Of a stretch of DNA of 64,000 nt, positions 25,071 to 33,362 are shown in pieces. The notes under the pieces are model-generated. The model was not told the DNA's origin and searched no databases. It was given only the letters and a program-made list of their open reading frames with translations. This DNA is from Marivita hallyeonensis (lineage in GTDB: Bacteria; Pseudomonadota; Alphaproteobacteria; Rhodobacterales; Rhodobacteraceae): NCBI RefSeq assembly GCF_900129875.1, contig NZ_FQXC01000002.1, positions 62,001 to 126,000 on the forward strand, in the 5' to 3' direction. The position numbers and the translations under genes were made by a program. The first letter of the stretch is position 1, and each line of letters begins with the position of its first letter.

Positions 25071-26864
25071 ATGACAAGAACCGGTGAACTCTATGTGTTC
25101 GGTGACAGCCTGTCCGATGACGGTGCGACGGCCGTTCAATTGCAAGACGAGCCGATTGACCTGTTCTTCGCGGGTCGGGCTTCGAACGGGCTTGTTTGGC
25201 ACGAATACATTCGTAACGACCTTGCCGTTGCTCCTGCTGCTGCATCAATAAGTCAGGCCCCGGACGAACAAGGGTTTCTTGGTGGTTCAGAACTGAACGG
25301 GATCAATTTTGCCCATGGCGGCGCGGTGTCGTCTTCGGACGAGGACCCGACCCTGCCGGGTGCCGTGCAACAAGCCCAAGGCTTCGCCAACCTCGTAGCG
25401 GCGGGCGAGATCGAAGCACCAAACGATCAGGACGTTTTTGCCATCTGGATCGGCGGCAATGATTTTCTGCAAGTTGCAGATGCCAGCAACTTCGACATTT
25501 TAAAGCTCTTTTCGCTCGATTCCTCGATCGTCGACAACATCGAAACCGCTGTGGACACACTCATAGCAGTCGGTGCGCGGAACTTCCTGCTTCTGGGCCA
25601 ACCCACGATCGGCGGGGCGTTCCTAGGCAATGAAGCTCCTTCGGGATCGCTGCTGGCACGATTCTGGAATGGCCGCGCAGATGATTTCAATGACGCGCTC
25701 AGTGATTACGCAGACGACGTTGACGCCGTCGTGGGTCAAAGCGCGCTTTACATCGACATTGCGTCGCTCGTCGACGATATCGAAGACGATCCCGCCAGCT
25801 TTGGTTTCAGCAATGTCTCAAGCGACATCTTTGCCGATGATGCTCCTTTGGATGATCAGACATATTTCAGTGTGGACGGCATTCACCCGACTGGAGCGGG
25901 ACACAAAGTCATCGCAGATTTCGTGGTGGGAGCAGCGAAAGCCGCCGGTTTCGACCTTACGGCGCAGGCGGGAAATGAACTGCCCGGGTCAAGCCGGGAC
26001 GACATCTTCGAAGGGACGGAGGGGCCTGACACAATCATCGGCAATGCCGGAGACGACCTGCTGCAAGGCGATGGCAACACAGATACGGCGGTTTACGCGG
26101 GCGCCCAGAACCTTTTTACGCTTTCCCTCAGCGATGGGATTACGCTGACTGACAGAAGCGGTGCCGAAGGTGTCGACACCTTGCTCGATATCGAAACACT
26201 TCAATTCAGAGATAGCTCATTCGATGTGTCGCGGTTTGACGACGGCGGTGCGCTCGGTTTTGAGTCCCTCACCAACTTGGTTGAGATGTATATCAGCTAT
26301 TTCAATCGTGCGCCTGATGCGGTCGGATTAACCTTCTGGGCTGATGCCTTTGCCAATGGCACGCCATTGACCGAGATTGCCGAACTCTTCGCGACATCGC
26401 CCGAAGGGCTTGCCGTATTTCCGGCAGACCTTCCGGCCCAGCAGCTTGTCACAACCGTTTACGAAAACACGCTGGGGCGCGCGCCTGACGACGCCGGGCG
26501 CGCCTTCTGGACCGGTGCCCTGGAAAGCGGAGCCGTGGACCGCGGCCAATTTGTTTTGGCCGTCTTGGAAGGCACGCGTTTCACGCCATCAGATGCGACG
26601 GAAGACTTCATCTCTCAGCAGGAAACCGATCAGGACTTCTTGATCTCGAAAGCTTTGATCGGTCGCTATTTCGCAGCCGAGCTTGGCATGAGCAACGTTG
26701 AGAATGCCGCGACAGTGATGGCGCTATTTGATGGAACGTCCGACGGAATAGCCGCCAGTCTCAACGCCGCGGACGGGTTTTTCGATCTGGCAACGGCAGC
26801 CGATGGAAGCGGTGAGTTTCTCTTGCAGATCGTCGGCACGCAGAGCGACGTCACCTTCCTCTAA
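25071..26864 (+). CDS. SGNH/GDSL hydrolase with RTX motif and DUF4214 repeats
   Basis: A 597-residue protein in three parts. Residues 1-290 are a GDSL esterase/lipase domain: YVFGDSLSDDG (nucleophile Ser13), IWIGGNDFL (oxyanion GxND, about 128-131) and VDGIHPTGAGH (catalytic Asp and His, about 269-272). Residues 305-340 contain a short calcium-binding RTX stretch (GTEGPDTIIGNAGDDLLQGDG). Residues about 390-580 hold two DUF4214-like modules (MYISYFNRAPDAVGLTFWADAF; VYENTLGRAPDDAGRAFWTGAL). There is no Sec signal peptide, and the composition is acidic, so type I secretion via a C-terminal signal is likely. No exporter is encoded nearby. The natural substrate is not readable. Confidence 0.87.
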   Translation: MTRTGELYVFGDSLSDDGATAVQLQDEPIDLFFAGRASNGLVWHEYIRNDLAVAPAAASISQAPDEQGFLGGSELNGINFAHGGAVSSSDEDPTLPGAVQQAQGFANLVAAGEIEAPNDQDVFAIWIGGNDFLQVADASNFDILKLFSLDSSIVDNIETAVDTLIAVGARNFLLLGQPTIGGAFLGNEAPSGSLLARFWNGRADDFNDALSDYADDVDAVVGQSALYIDIASLVDDIEDDPASFGFSNVSSDIFADDAPLDDQTYFSVDGIHPTGAGHKVIADFVVGAAKAAGFDLTAQAGNELPGSSRDDIFEGTEGPDTIIGNAGDDLLQGDGNTDTAVYAGAQNLFTLSLSDGITLTDRSGAEGVDTLLDIETLQFRDSSFDVSRFDDGGALGFESLTNLVEMYISYFNRAPDAVGLTFWADAFANGTPLTEIAELFATSPEGLAVFPADLPAQQLVTTVYENTLGRAPDDAGRAFWTGALESGAVDRGQFVLAVLEGTRFTPSDATEDFISQQETDQDFLISKALIGRYFAAELGMSNVENAATVMALFDGTSDGIAASLNAADGFFDLATAADGSGEFLLQIVGTQSDVTFL

Positions 26865-26882
26865 ATCGTGTCCGGAAAGTCA

Positions 26883-26956
26883 TGGAGCGGGTAACGGGAA
26901 TCGAACCCGTAACTTAAGCTTGGGAAGCTCGCGTGATACCTTTTCACCATACCCGC
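26883..26956 (-). tRNA. tRNA-Gly (anticodon CCC)
   Basis: Read on the minus strand this 74 nt gene folds as a cloverleaf: 7 bp acceptor GCGGGTA/TACCCGC, D stem GTGA/TCAC, anticodon loop TTCCCAA (anticodon CCC at 26922-26924), T arm ACGGG-TTCGATT-CCCGT, and an encoded TCCA 3' end. The anticodon stem has one mismatch (C27 with A43) and a G-U pair. The glycine identity follows from the anticodon. Confidence 0.93.
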
Positions 26957-27004
26957 GCTCTAAGGCTGTGAGATACGGGGCGGGCGGGGACCCGTCAAGA
27001 AGTC

Positions 27005-28207
27005 TCAGCCGTCGAAACGGCGCAGGTTCGCCGGGTCGTAGGCCTTGATCTCGCGGCGGCGGAAGAACGCGGCGGGGTGGATGTCGGCATCCTCGGCGAT
27101 GTAGCGGTGCTGTCCGCGCGGGCGGTACCAGCCGGGGCGGGATTTCTGGTCGGGCCAGCTCGAGTCGGCATTGCGGCGCGGCCAATGCTCCAACGCGCGC
27201 CAGGCCCAGTTCTTCTTCAACTGATCATGCAGCGTGCTCAGCGGATTGGGGGCGACAAAATCGAGGTCCATCTCCTTGGTCACCGTGTCCGGCTCGCCCA
27301 GCATATAGCGCCGATACAGCTCTTCTTCGAAGGCCAAAGGCGTGTCGAGCGCATCAAGCTCTTCGCGCATCCAGACAAAGCTCACCTTGGCAAGCCCCGC
27401 CTGCGCTTCGCTCACGGACCCGGCGACATCGGTATGGGTTCCGGGGAACCAGACCTGTTTCACATCCTGATCCTCGGCCGTTGCCGCGTTGCCCTTGCGC
27501 TTGCCGTAGAATGGGCCCGGTTCCCAAAACTGCGGGCGGAAGAGGCGGCGGCGTTCGTCGATCGACAGCACGTGCCGCACCGCTTGCACCGATGGGTTTT
27601 CATTGACCGAGGCATGGGTGCCGAACTGGATCCATCGCTCCGCACCCAACCGCAGGCGGATCATCGAACTCACCGTGTCCCAAAGGCCAAGGAAGCGGAT
27701 CGGCGGGTGGGTCATGTGAAAGAACTGCGTCTGGATGCGCAGATCGGCATAGGCCTTGCGCGGATCGGTCTCGGTCAGGCTGCGGTAAATGCGGAAGGCG
27801 GGGCGGATCAGGTGCAATTCGTGCGGCGCGACAAGACCGAACTGGTTGATGAACCCGGCCAGCACCCGCGCAGTGTACGCGCCGCGGGAATAGCCGAAGA
27901 AGTACAGGATATCGCCCTCGCGGTAATTGCGGCAGAGGAATTCGAAGGCCGAGAGCACATTCGCCTCCAGCCCCTGTCCGAACACCAACCCCTGCAATTC
28001 GCGAAACCCTTCGAGCCAATGCCCGGAAATCCGCGCCCGGTCGGTCGTGCCGACACCGGGGACGTAGTAGACCAGCTGTGTATCGCTGTGTTCGAGGCAT
28101 TTGTAGAGCCGCAGGATGTTGCTCTCGTTCTGCTCGATCTCGTTCCCGGTGCCGTCGAAACAGATGATCAGACGGCGGGACGGCAAAGGGTCATGCGGCG
28201 CGGTCAT
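27005..28207 (-). CDS. DUF2235 domain hydrolase
   Basis: A 400-residue alpha/beta-hydrolase-like protein of the DUF2235 family, which includes Tle-type phospholipase effectors as well as many housekeeping-looking soluble proteins. The family start LIICFDGTGNEIEQ and the nucleophile elbow FGYSRGAYTARVLAGFI (GxSxG) are clear, followed by IRFLGLWDTVSSM and VKQVWFPGTHTDVAG (the Asp and His region). No signal peptide, and no type VI secretion genes in the window. The ATG at 28207 follows an AGGGATT sequence. It reads toward the tRNA gene. The substrate is unknown. Confidence 0.85.
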   Translation of the reverse strand: MTAPHDPLPSRRLIICFDGTGNEIEQNESNILRLYKCLEHSDTQLVYYVPGVGTTDRARISGHWLEGFRELQGLVFGQGLEANVLSAFEFLCRNYREGDILYFFGYSRGAYTARVLAGFINQFGLVAPHELHLIRPAFRIYRSLTETDPRKAYADLRIQTQFFHMTHPPIRFLGLWDTVSSMIRLRLGAERWIQFGTHASVNENPSVQAVRHVLSIDERRRLFRPQFWEPGPFYGKRKGNAATAEDQDVKQVWFPGTHTDVAGSVSEAQAGLAKVSFVWMREELDALDTPLAFEEELYRRYMLGEPDTVTKEMDLDFVAPNPLSTLHDQLKKNWAWRALEHWPRRNADSSWPDQKSRPGWYRPRGQHRYIAEDADIHPAAFFRRREIKAYDPANLRRFDG

Positions 28208-28321
28208 GGCGAAATCCCTGGGTGCTGAAATGCGGCGAGTATACCGCGCTTTCGTGGGGCGCCCAAAGAGTTTCGAGGGGATCAGGGTCAGCGTTCGACA
28301 TGCCGGGGGGCTGCGGGCACG

Positions 28322-28360
28322 AAAAAGCCCGCCGACGGGCGTGTGGCGCGTCAGCGGGCT
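28322..28360 (-). terminator. Rho-independent terminator of the small acidic membrane protein gene
   Basis: On the minus strand, AGCCCGC (28360-28354) pairs with GCGGGCT (28332-28326), followed by a TTTTTC run. It starts about 20 bp beyond the stop at 28382. Confidence 0.75.
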
Positions 28361-28381
28361 GCGTTCGTGTTCAATAATGCC

Positions 28382-28627
28382 TTAGCCGGAAGAGCCGTCT
28401 TCTTCGGGGCTTTCGATCTCGATGGTCGGGACGGTCACGGTCACTTCTTCCGTGCCGGTTTCAATGTCACCCACCTCGGCGTTGTACTCGGGCAGGTTCC
28501 CGCCCTCGACGTTCAGCTCGACATTGGGCAGCGATGCCTCTTCTGTCTGTTCGACATCAACCATGTAGACACCAAATGCGATCGCGACGGCAACCACGGC
28601 GATACCAAGAATAGCTCCAACCTTCAT
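28382..28627 (-). CDS. Small single-pass membrane protein with acidic tail
   Basis: An 81-residue protein: an N-terminal membrane anchor MKVGAILGIAVVAVAIAFGVYMV, then a strongly acidic, lysine-free tail (VDVEQTEEASLPNVELNVEGG ... IETGTEEVTVTVPTIEIESPEEDGSSG). The topology is probably tail-out (periplasmic). Similar short proteins occur in other roseobacters, but I know no function. The AAGGAGTTTTAAG sequence just before the ATG at 28627 is a strong ribosome binding site, and a terminator follows the gene, so it is a single-gene transcript, divergent from the PLDc_N gene. Confidence 0.75.
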   Translation of the reverse strand: MKVGAILGIAVVAVAIAFGVYMVDVEQTEEASLPNVELNVEGGNLPEYNAEVGDIETGTEEVTVTVPTIEIESPEEDGSSG

Positions 28628-28771
28628 CTTAAAACTCCTTTCATTTCAGCAGCTTCCGAGCCGCTGACTGCAGGTAGAACGAGCAGGGTGGCATCGGGTT
28701 CCCAAAATTTCTTTCGGAACTTTGTGACGGGTGGTCGGTTGAGCCAGCAGTTATCTCAAGGAGGACTTAAG

Positions 28772-28957
28772 ATGGAATATGGACTTATCGGACTGCTCGT
28801 TCTTGTCGCGAATATTTATGCGATCTACCAGATTTTCACATCCGCCGCGTCGACACTGCCCAAGGTGATCTGGACGCTCGTGATCCTCATCCTGCCGGTC
28901 GTGGGCTTTATCGTCTGGCTCATCGCAGGCCCCCGCGGTCGCGCCGCGACGGCGTAA
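28772..28957 (+). CDS. PLDc_N-type small membrane protein, 61 residues
   Basis: Two-helix membrane protein: YGLIGLLVLVANIYAIYQIF and VIWTLVILILPVVGFIVWLIAGPR. This is the PLDc_N motif (phospholipase D nuclease N-terminal region), which on its own is found in many short bacterial membrane proteins without a nuclease domain. The ATG at 28772 has AAGGAGGACTTAAG directly upstream. It is divergent from the acidic membrane protein gene, and a strong terminator follows 20 bp after the stop, so it is a single-gene unit. The longer frame from 28343 is not needed. Confidence 0.82.
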   Translation: MEYGLIGLLVLVANIYAIYQIFTSAASTLPKVIWTLVILILPVVGFIVWLIAGPRGRAATA

Positions 28958-28979
28958 ACCATACCACAGTTTTCGAAGG

Positions 28980-29008
28980 AGCGCGGTCCACTGGGCCGCG
29001 CTTTTTTC
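28980..29008 (+). terminator. Rho-independent terminator after the PLDc_N gene
   Basis: AGCGCGG (28980-28986), a 9-base loop, CCGCGCT (28996-29002) and a run of six T. The spacing and T run are textbook for intrinsic termination. Confidence 0.85.
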
Positions 29009-29529
29009 GTGTTCAGTGGCTTTTTTCGCCGGAGCAAAGTGAGATGCGGACCATATGCCGAGAGCCCCGGATGGTGCGACAGGGTATTCGAGGGGAGTGC
29101 GGGATTAGACCGAGTGGCGTGGTATCGCACACCCTCCGGCAAGCGGGTGAGCGGGGCGACCGCGAGCCCGTGGGAGGGCGATGCAACCGCTGCTCCAATG
29201 CGCTTTATGCCAGCCAAACCCGCCGATCCGATGTGCGGCGCGAGACGTCACCCAAATCGCCGTCCCGCCGAGACGGGCTGGCGATCACTCGGCGGCTTCG
29301 CCGCCGCTCGGGCGGGATAACTATATGTCAGGTCAATGTGTCGCCGTAGGGTTTGTGCGTGCACGCACGTTGTTTTGCAGATCGGTGGTGCGTGAAATTA
29401 CGTACCCAACCCTTGTTGTTCGAACGAAGTCGGGGGGGGCAGAGGACTTGTTTTATGCAGCAGGAGATATGCTAGACGCTCTAAAGCCTGACGTTTTCAA
29501 AAATCACTGTCATCACAGGAAGAGTCGTT
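29009..29529. other. Stretch of about 520 bp without a supported gene
   Basis: The left part is GC-rich with a long imperfect hairpin around 29260-29320 (CCCGCC ... GGCGGG enclosing CGGCGGCTTCGCCGCCG). From about 29340 rightwards GC drops sharply, leading into the AT-rich zinc-ribbon gene. Several short open frames exist on both strands, but none has a convincing start or family resemblance. Confidence 0.4.
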
Positions 29530-30108
29530 TCACAACAACAGAAGCAATAATAAAAGGATAATTGTTAGAGCGACAAGGACTGCCCAGATACCTACTGGCC
29601 CGTTATTCAACTTCCAATATTTCGCAACATTGAGGTTTTGAAGAATGATTGGTTTATTTTCAATGTAACTGATTATGAAGTCGTCTTTCGACTTTAGTTC
29701 GGCGTCTTCATATCTAGAGCTCTGAAATTCCAGCAAGTCTTCTCCATTGTCGAAGAATGCTCTAATTGAGTAGCTCCGCGAATGGTTTCGTTTGTCACCG
29801 CGAGACCTTTTTGACCTGATTATGCCAATTAGTGAGTGCCACTCTTTCTTACAATAAGGACATGTAAGTGAGTGTTCTTTGAGTCCGTGAACCTGATGAC
29901 GGTTCTGCTTCTCGCAATACGGGCAAACGACATTAACTTCCACAAAATGGCTCCGATCTTCACGCCGTACACACAAGAGATCACACTTTAAGGTTGCACC
30001 ACAACACTTTTTGCACGCATTCCCAAGCTTTACATGCCATTCAGACGTGCGAGTTACCCCTCCTTCTCCTCCTAACTCTCCTCCCATCACTCCCATCCCC
30101 CTGCGCAT
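29530..30108 (-). CDS. AT-rich gene for a zinc-ribbon protein with C-terminal membrane tail
   Basis: A 192-residue protein with three CxxC pairs: CKKC (32-35), CPYC (62-65) and CPYC (83-86), with extra Cys42 and Cys46, arranged as one or two zinc ribbons. A charged middle follows (SKRSRGDKRNHSRSYSIRAFF) and a single C-terminal membrane helix, GIWAVLVALTIILLLLLLLL, making it tail-anchored with the zinc part in the cytoplasm. Its GC is far below its neighbours, a sign of transfer. The frame has ATGs at 30108, 30096 and 30087, all inside the 3' end of the ASKHA gene, giving a 47-68 bp same-strand overlap; which one is used is unclear. I do not recognise the family. Confidence 0.6.
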   Translation of the reverse strand: MRRGMGVMGGELGGEGGVTRTSEWHVKLGNACKKCCGATLKCDLLCVRREDRSHFVEVNVVCPYCEKQNRHQVHGLKEHSLTCPYCKKEWHSLIGIIRSKRSRGDKRNHSRSYSIRAFFDNGEDLLEFQSSRYEDAELKSKDDFIISYIENKPIILQNLNVAKYWKLNNGPVGIWAVLVALTIILLLLLLLL

Positions 30109-32101
30109 TGAACCCCACCACCGGCAGGGTCACCACTTTCCCCAATTCCGGGAACGGGTCGGTGGCGTGCGGGATGGCGTTGGCGTTGACGAAATGCTCC
30201 TGAAATTTCGGCTCGATGGCGGTTTCAACCTTGGTGATCTCGCGGACGGTGCGAGTGATGCCTTCGCGGGCGGTGAGGTTGCAGAGCGCGATGCGGGCGC
30301 CTGTGCCGGCCGCATTCCCGGCGCTCGTGACTTTTTCTAAAGGAACGTCTGGAATCATGCCCAGAACCATCGCGTGTTTGGCAGAGATGTGTGCCCCGAA
30401 CGCCCCCGCCAGCACAACGCGGTCAACGGTGTCGACGTTCATTTCGTCCATCAAGAGGCGTGCGCCCGCGTAAAGGGCGGATTTGGCAAGCTGGATGGCG
30501 CGGATGTCGCCCTGGGTGACGGTGATGCGCGGGCCTCCGTCCGCGGTGCCGTCGTGGATCAGGTAGGCATGGGTGCGGCCTTCGGGAATGCAGCGCTCAG
30601 TCCCGGTTTGCGCGGCGGACCCGATCAGGCCTGACGGATCCATCAGTCCCGCCATGCGCAGCTCGGCCACGGCCTCGATGATGCCCGAGCCGCAAATGCC
30701 GGTGATGCCGGTGGACGCGGTCTGGTCCCAGAAGCCGTCCTCGTCGGACCAGAGGTCACAGCCAATCACCTTGAAGCGCGGCTCCTTGGTGCCGGGATCA
30801 ATGCGGATCGCCTCGATCGCACCGGGGGCGGCGCGCTGGCCCGAACTGATCTGCGCGCCCTCAAACGCGGGGCCGGTGGGCGAGGAACAGGCGAGCACCC
30901 GGGTGGTGTTTCCGAGCAGGATCTCGGCATTGGTGCCCACGTCGACGATCAGCACAAGGTCTTCGGACTTGCCCGGCTCCTCGGAAAGCGCGACCGCGGC
31001 GGCATCGGCGCCGACATGGCCCGCGATGCAGGGCAGAATGTGGATCTGCGCCGAGGCGGGCAGGGCGTTCAGATGCAGGTCCCGCGCGGTGAGGTTCATC
31101 GCCTCGGAGGTGGCCAGCGCGAAGGGGGCCTGGCCGAGTTCAACCGGGTCGATGCCCAGCAGAAGGTGATGCATGACCGGGTTGCAGACGAAGACCGTCT
31201 CGAGGATCAGATCCGTCGTGATCTGCGCCTCGGTCGCGATTTCGACCGTCAGCGTGTTAATCGCCTCTCGGACGGCGCGGGTCATTTCCGCGTCGCCACC
31301 GGGGTTCATCATGGCATAGCTGACACGGCTCATCAGGTCTTCGCCAAAGCGGATCTGCGGGTTCATGATGCCGGAACTGGCCACAACCTCGCCCGTGTCG
31401 AGATTGGTCAGATGCGCCGCGATGGTGGTGGAGCCGAGATCGATGGCCAGGCCATAGAGACCGCCTTCGTGCAGCCCGGGCCATGCGGCGATGATCTGCG
31501 GTGTGGCGTCGTGCGCGGTCTTGTGCAGGGCGACGGTGATTTTCCACTGCCCCTTGCGCAGGATCGGTTGCAGGCCGGTGAGCACCGGGAAGGCGCAGGT
31601 CACGTCCGCGATATCCCATTGAGCCTTCAGCGCACGTGCGATGCGTTCGAGATCGCCGGTGGGTTCATGCATGTCCGGCTCATCGACCTCGATATAGTAA
31701 AGCCGTGTGGCCGGGTCCATTTCGATCACCCGCGCGCTGGCGGCCTTGCGGACGACCTGGCGGTGCACCTGGCTTTCGGGCGGGACGTCGATCACCACGT
31801 CGCCACGGATCTGGGCCTGACAGCCAAGTCTGCGCCCGGGCTTCAGACCGCGCTTTTCGTCATAACGCGCCTCGACCGCGTTCCAGTCAGACAGCGCCCC
31901 TTCGAGCGCGGTGACGCCGTGTTTCGGAAATTCGCCGTAGGACGGCGTGATCTGGCATTTGGAACAGATGCCCCGCCCGCCGCAGACGCTGTCGAGGTCC
32001 ACGCCCAATTGCCGTGCGGCGGTCAGCACCGGTGTGCCTGCCGGAAAGCGACCGCGTTTGCCAGAGGGTGTGAAGACGACAAGAGGGTCTTTGACGGACA
32101 T
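30041..32101 (-). CDS. Corrinoid-activating ASKHA protein (RACo-like, DUF4445), 2Fe-2S
   Basis: A 686-residue protein with an N-terminal plant-type 2Fe-2S ferredoxin domain (Cys40, Cys46, Cys49 in SVCGGRGICSKC, and Cys94 in RRLGCQAQ), a middle domain, and a C-terminal ASKHA-type ATPase (AIDLGSTTIAAHL, IVDVGTNAEILLG, GSGIIEAV). These reductive activators use ATP to return inactive Co(II) corrinoid proteins to Co(I) in methyltransferase systems. The C-terminus RRVRRRRRGNSHV is basic as in related proteins. Its usual partners, a corrinoid protein and an MttB methyltransferase, are not adjacent; an MttB homologue lies at 50451. The arginine codons at the 3' end overlap the next gene's start. Confidence 0.88.
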   Translation of the reverse strand: MSVKDPLVVFTPSGKRGRFPAGTPVLTAARQLGVDLDSVCGGRGICSKCQITPSYGEFPKHGVTALEGALSDWNAVEARYDEKRGLKPGRRLGCQAQIRGDVVIDVPPESQVHRQVVRKAASARVIEMDPATRLYYIEVDEPDMHEPTGDLERIARALKAQWDIADVTCAFPVLTGLQPILRKGQWKITVALHKTAHDATPQIIAAWPGLHEGGLYGLAIDLGSTTIAAHLTNLDTGEVVASSGIMNPQIRFGEDLMSRVSYAMMNPGGDAEMTRAVREAINTLTVEIATEAQITTDLILETVFVCNPVMHHLLLGIDPVELGQAPFALATSEAMNLTARDLHLNALPASAQIHILPCIAGHVGADAAAVALSEEPGKSEDLVLIVDVGTNAEILLGNTTRVLACSSPTGPAFEGAQISSGQRAAPGAIEAIRIDPGTKEPRFKVIGCDLWSDEDGFWDQTASTGITGICGSGIIEAVAELRMAGLMDPSGLIGSAAQTGTERCIPEGRTHAYLIHDGTADGGPRITVTQGDIRAIQLAKSALYAGARLLMDEMNVDTVDRVVLAGAFGAHISAKHAMVLGMIPDVPLEKVTSAGNAAGTGARIALCNLTAREGITRTVREITKVETAIEPKFQEHFVNANAIPHATDPFPELGKVVTLPVVGFNAQGDGSDGRRVRRRRRGNSHV

Positions 32102-32258
32102 GGGATTCTCACTGTGCTCGATTGCGATGGATCATAGGCGCGCGCGTCGGCGGAAAAAGGTGAATTGCGTCATAATGATTATGCAGAACGGCATGTTCGC
32201 GGATTGACCGCGCAGCGCTTGTGGTGCGAGGCTTGGGACACACCTATGGAGACGTGCG

Positions 32259-32729
32259 ATGAGGCGATTGTTGCTTTGGCTTTTCACCCACGGAGTTGCC
32301 GTGGCGGTCGGGTTTGCGCTTGGCATCTATCTGCTGCCGATCCTCACGGCACCGCCATCCCCCGATGCGGCGATGCTCGAGGCGGAGGCGGCGAACGCCA
32401 GTTTCACGGTCGAGTTGACACGTGATTTGCGGGGCAGCGATCTGTTGCATTGGGGGGAGGGCACGATCAGCCTGACACCGACCATGATCGTGCACGAAGG
32501 CGCGCTTGCTCCGGGGCCGGATTACAAGCTTTACCTGACAACCGAGTTCGTCGATCACGAAGACGTTTTTGAACCGATCAAGGCGGAGGCCGCTCTGATC
32601 GGGGATGTCGACACGTTTGGCGGGTTCATTCTTGAGATCCCCGAAGGTATCGATCTGACGGCCTATACCACCGTTGTGGTCTGGTGCGAGGCGTTCGGAG
32701 AGTTCATCACGGCGGGGCAGTATCGGTAG
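32259..32729 (+). CDS. DM13 domain membrane-anchored protein
   Basis: A 156-residue protein: an N-terminal membrane anchor, LLLWLFTHGVAVAVGFALGIYLLPIL, then a DM13 domain (GSDLLHWGEGTISLTPTMIVHEGALAPGPDYKLYLTTEFVD ... TAYTTVVVWCEAFGEFITAGQYR). DM13 modules are proposed to be redox or cytochrome-like binding units on the outer face of the membrane. A conserved Cys precedes the final EAFGEFI motif, as in the family. It is divergent from the RACo-like gene, with about 157 bp between starts. Confidence 0.82.
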   Translation: MRRLLLWLFTHGVAVAVGFALGIYLLPILTAPPSPDAAMLEAEAANASFTVELTRDLRGSDLLHWGEGTISLTPTMIVHEGALAPGPDYKLYLTTEFVDHEDVFEPIKAEAALIGDVDTFGGFILEIPEGIDLTAYTTVVVWCEAFGEFITAGQYR

Positions 32730-33362
32730 ACGAAATCGCTTCCGACAGGTTGGACAGATATGTCCTGCCCGCGCGCATAGGGGCTCGGCATCCCCTGGTT
32801 TGACCAAGGGATTTGTGTGTTCCAAAGTCCTCGGGCCTTCGCCCGAGACTGATAGTGTGTCGTATACCGGGGTTTAGCCGGGCATACGAAACATCATGAA
32901 AAGAAGCGGCGCCGCCCTTTTGGGCCTGACGGTTCTCTCGAATCCGCGATTCAACGCGGGACCTGTACCCTGGGTTTGCCAGAGCCTGTTCAGACCGGTC
33001 TCTCATGGTTCGCCTTCCGGCTGCAGAGAGATACGAGCTTTTCGAAATCATGGATCGCCAAAACCCTGCTGCGCTGCGCGCTCTCGGGATATTGGCAATA
33101 CATAGTATTTGAATTCGCAAACCTCGCGAGTCAGTTCAAGTGTCGCGGCATGGGAGTGACCCTTCCCGCTCAAAGCGCTTTGTGCGGCGGGGTATGCCGG
33201 GTCCTTGGTTAACGACCTCGAAACATGCCGTGCGTTGGTTGGGTGTGTCGCACGGCAGTGTGCGCCTGTTTGAACATGACATGAGGCAGCGTTGCACGAC
33301 ATAATCCTAGACGCATGCCGATAATCGCATCTATCCTGTCCCATACCATAGGGAGGACGACC
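32730..33362. other. Non-coding stretch of 630 bp with a row of hairpins
   Basis: No open frame with family resemblance or a ribosome binding site was found on either strand. The left part (32775-32889) holds consecutive stem-loops: AGGGG/CCCCT, TGGT/ACCA, CTCGGGC-CTTC-GCCCGAG (32830-32847) and TCGTAT/ATACGA enclosing CCGG/CCGG (32860-32889). These could be a structured RNA or a remnant of a mobile sequence. The right end is the upstream region of the DsrE gene. Confidence 0.4.

Noticed and set aside
26883-26956. tRNA-Gly as an integration site for an island covering 24.4-30.1 kb
   Set aside because: I looked for a repeat of the tRNA 3' end near the mfd stop and found none, and no integrase is present.
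29009-29320. 103-residue plus-strand frame after the PLDc_N terminator
   Set aside because: Composition and repeats follow the long GC hairpin, and there is no domain or good start.
32707-33120. 137-residue minus-strand frame in the hairpin-rich gap
   Set aside because: Rich in Arg and Ser with no domain; it spans several perfect stem-loops and is better explained as non-coding.
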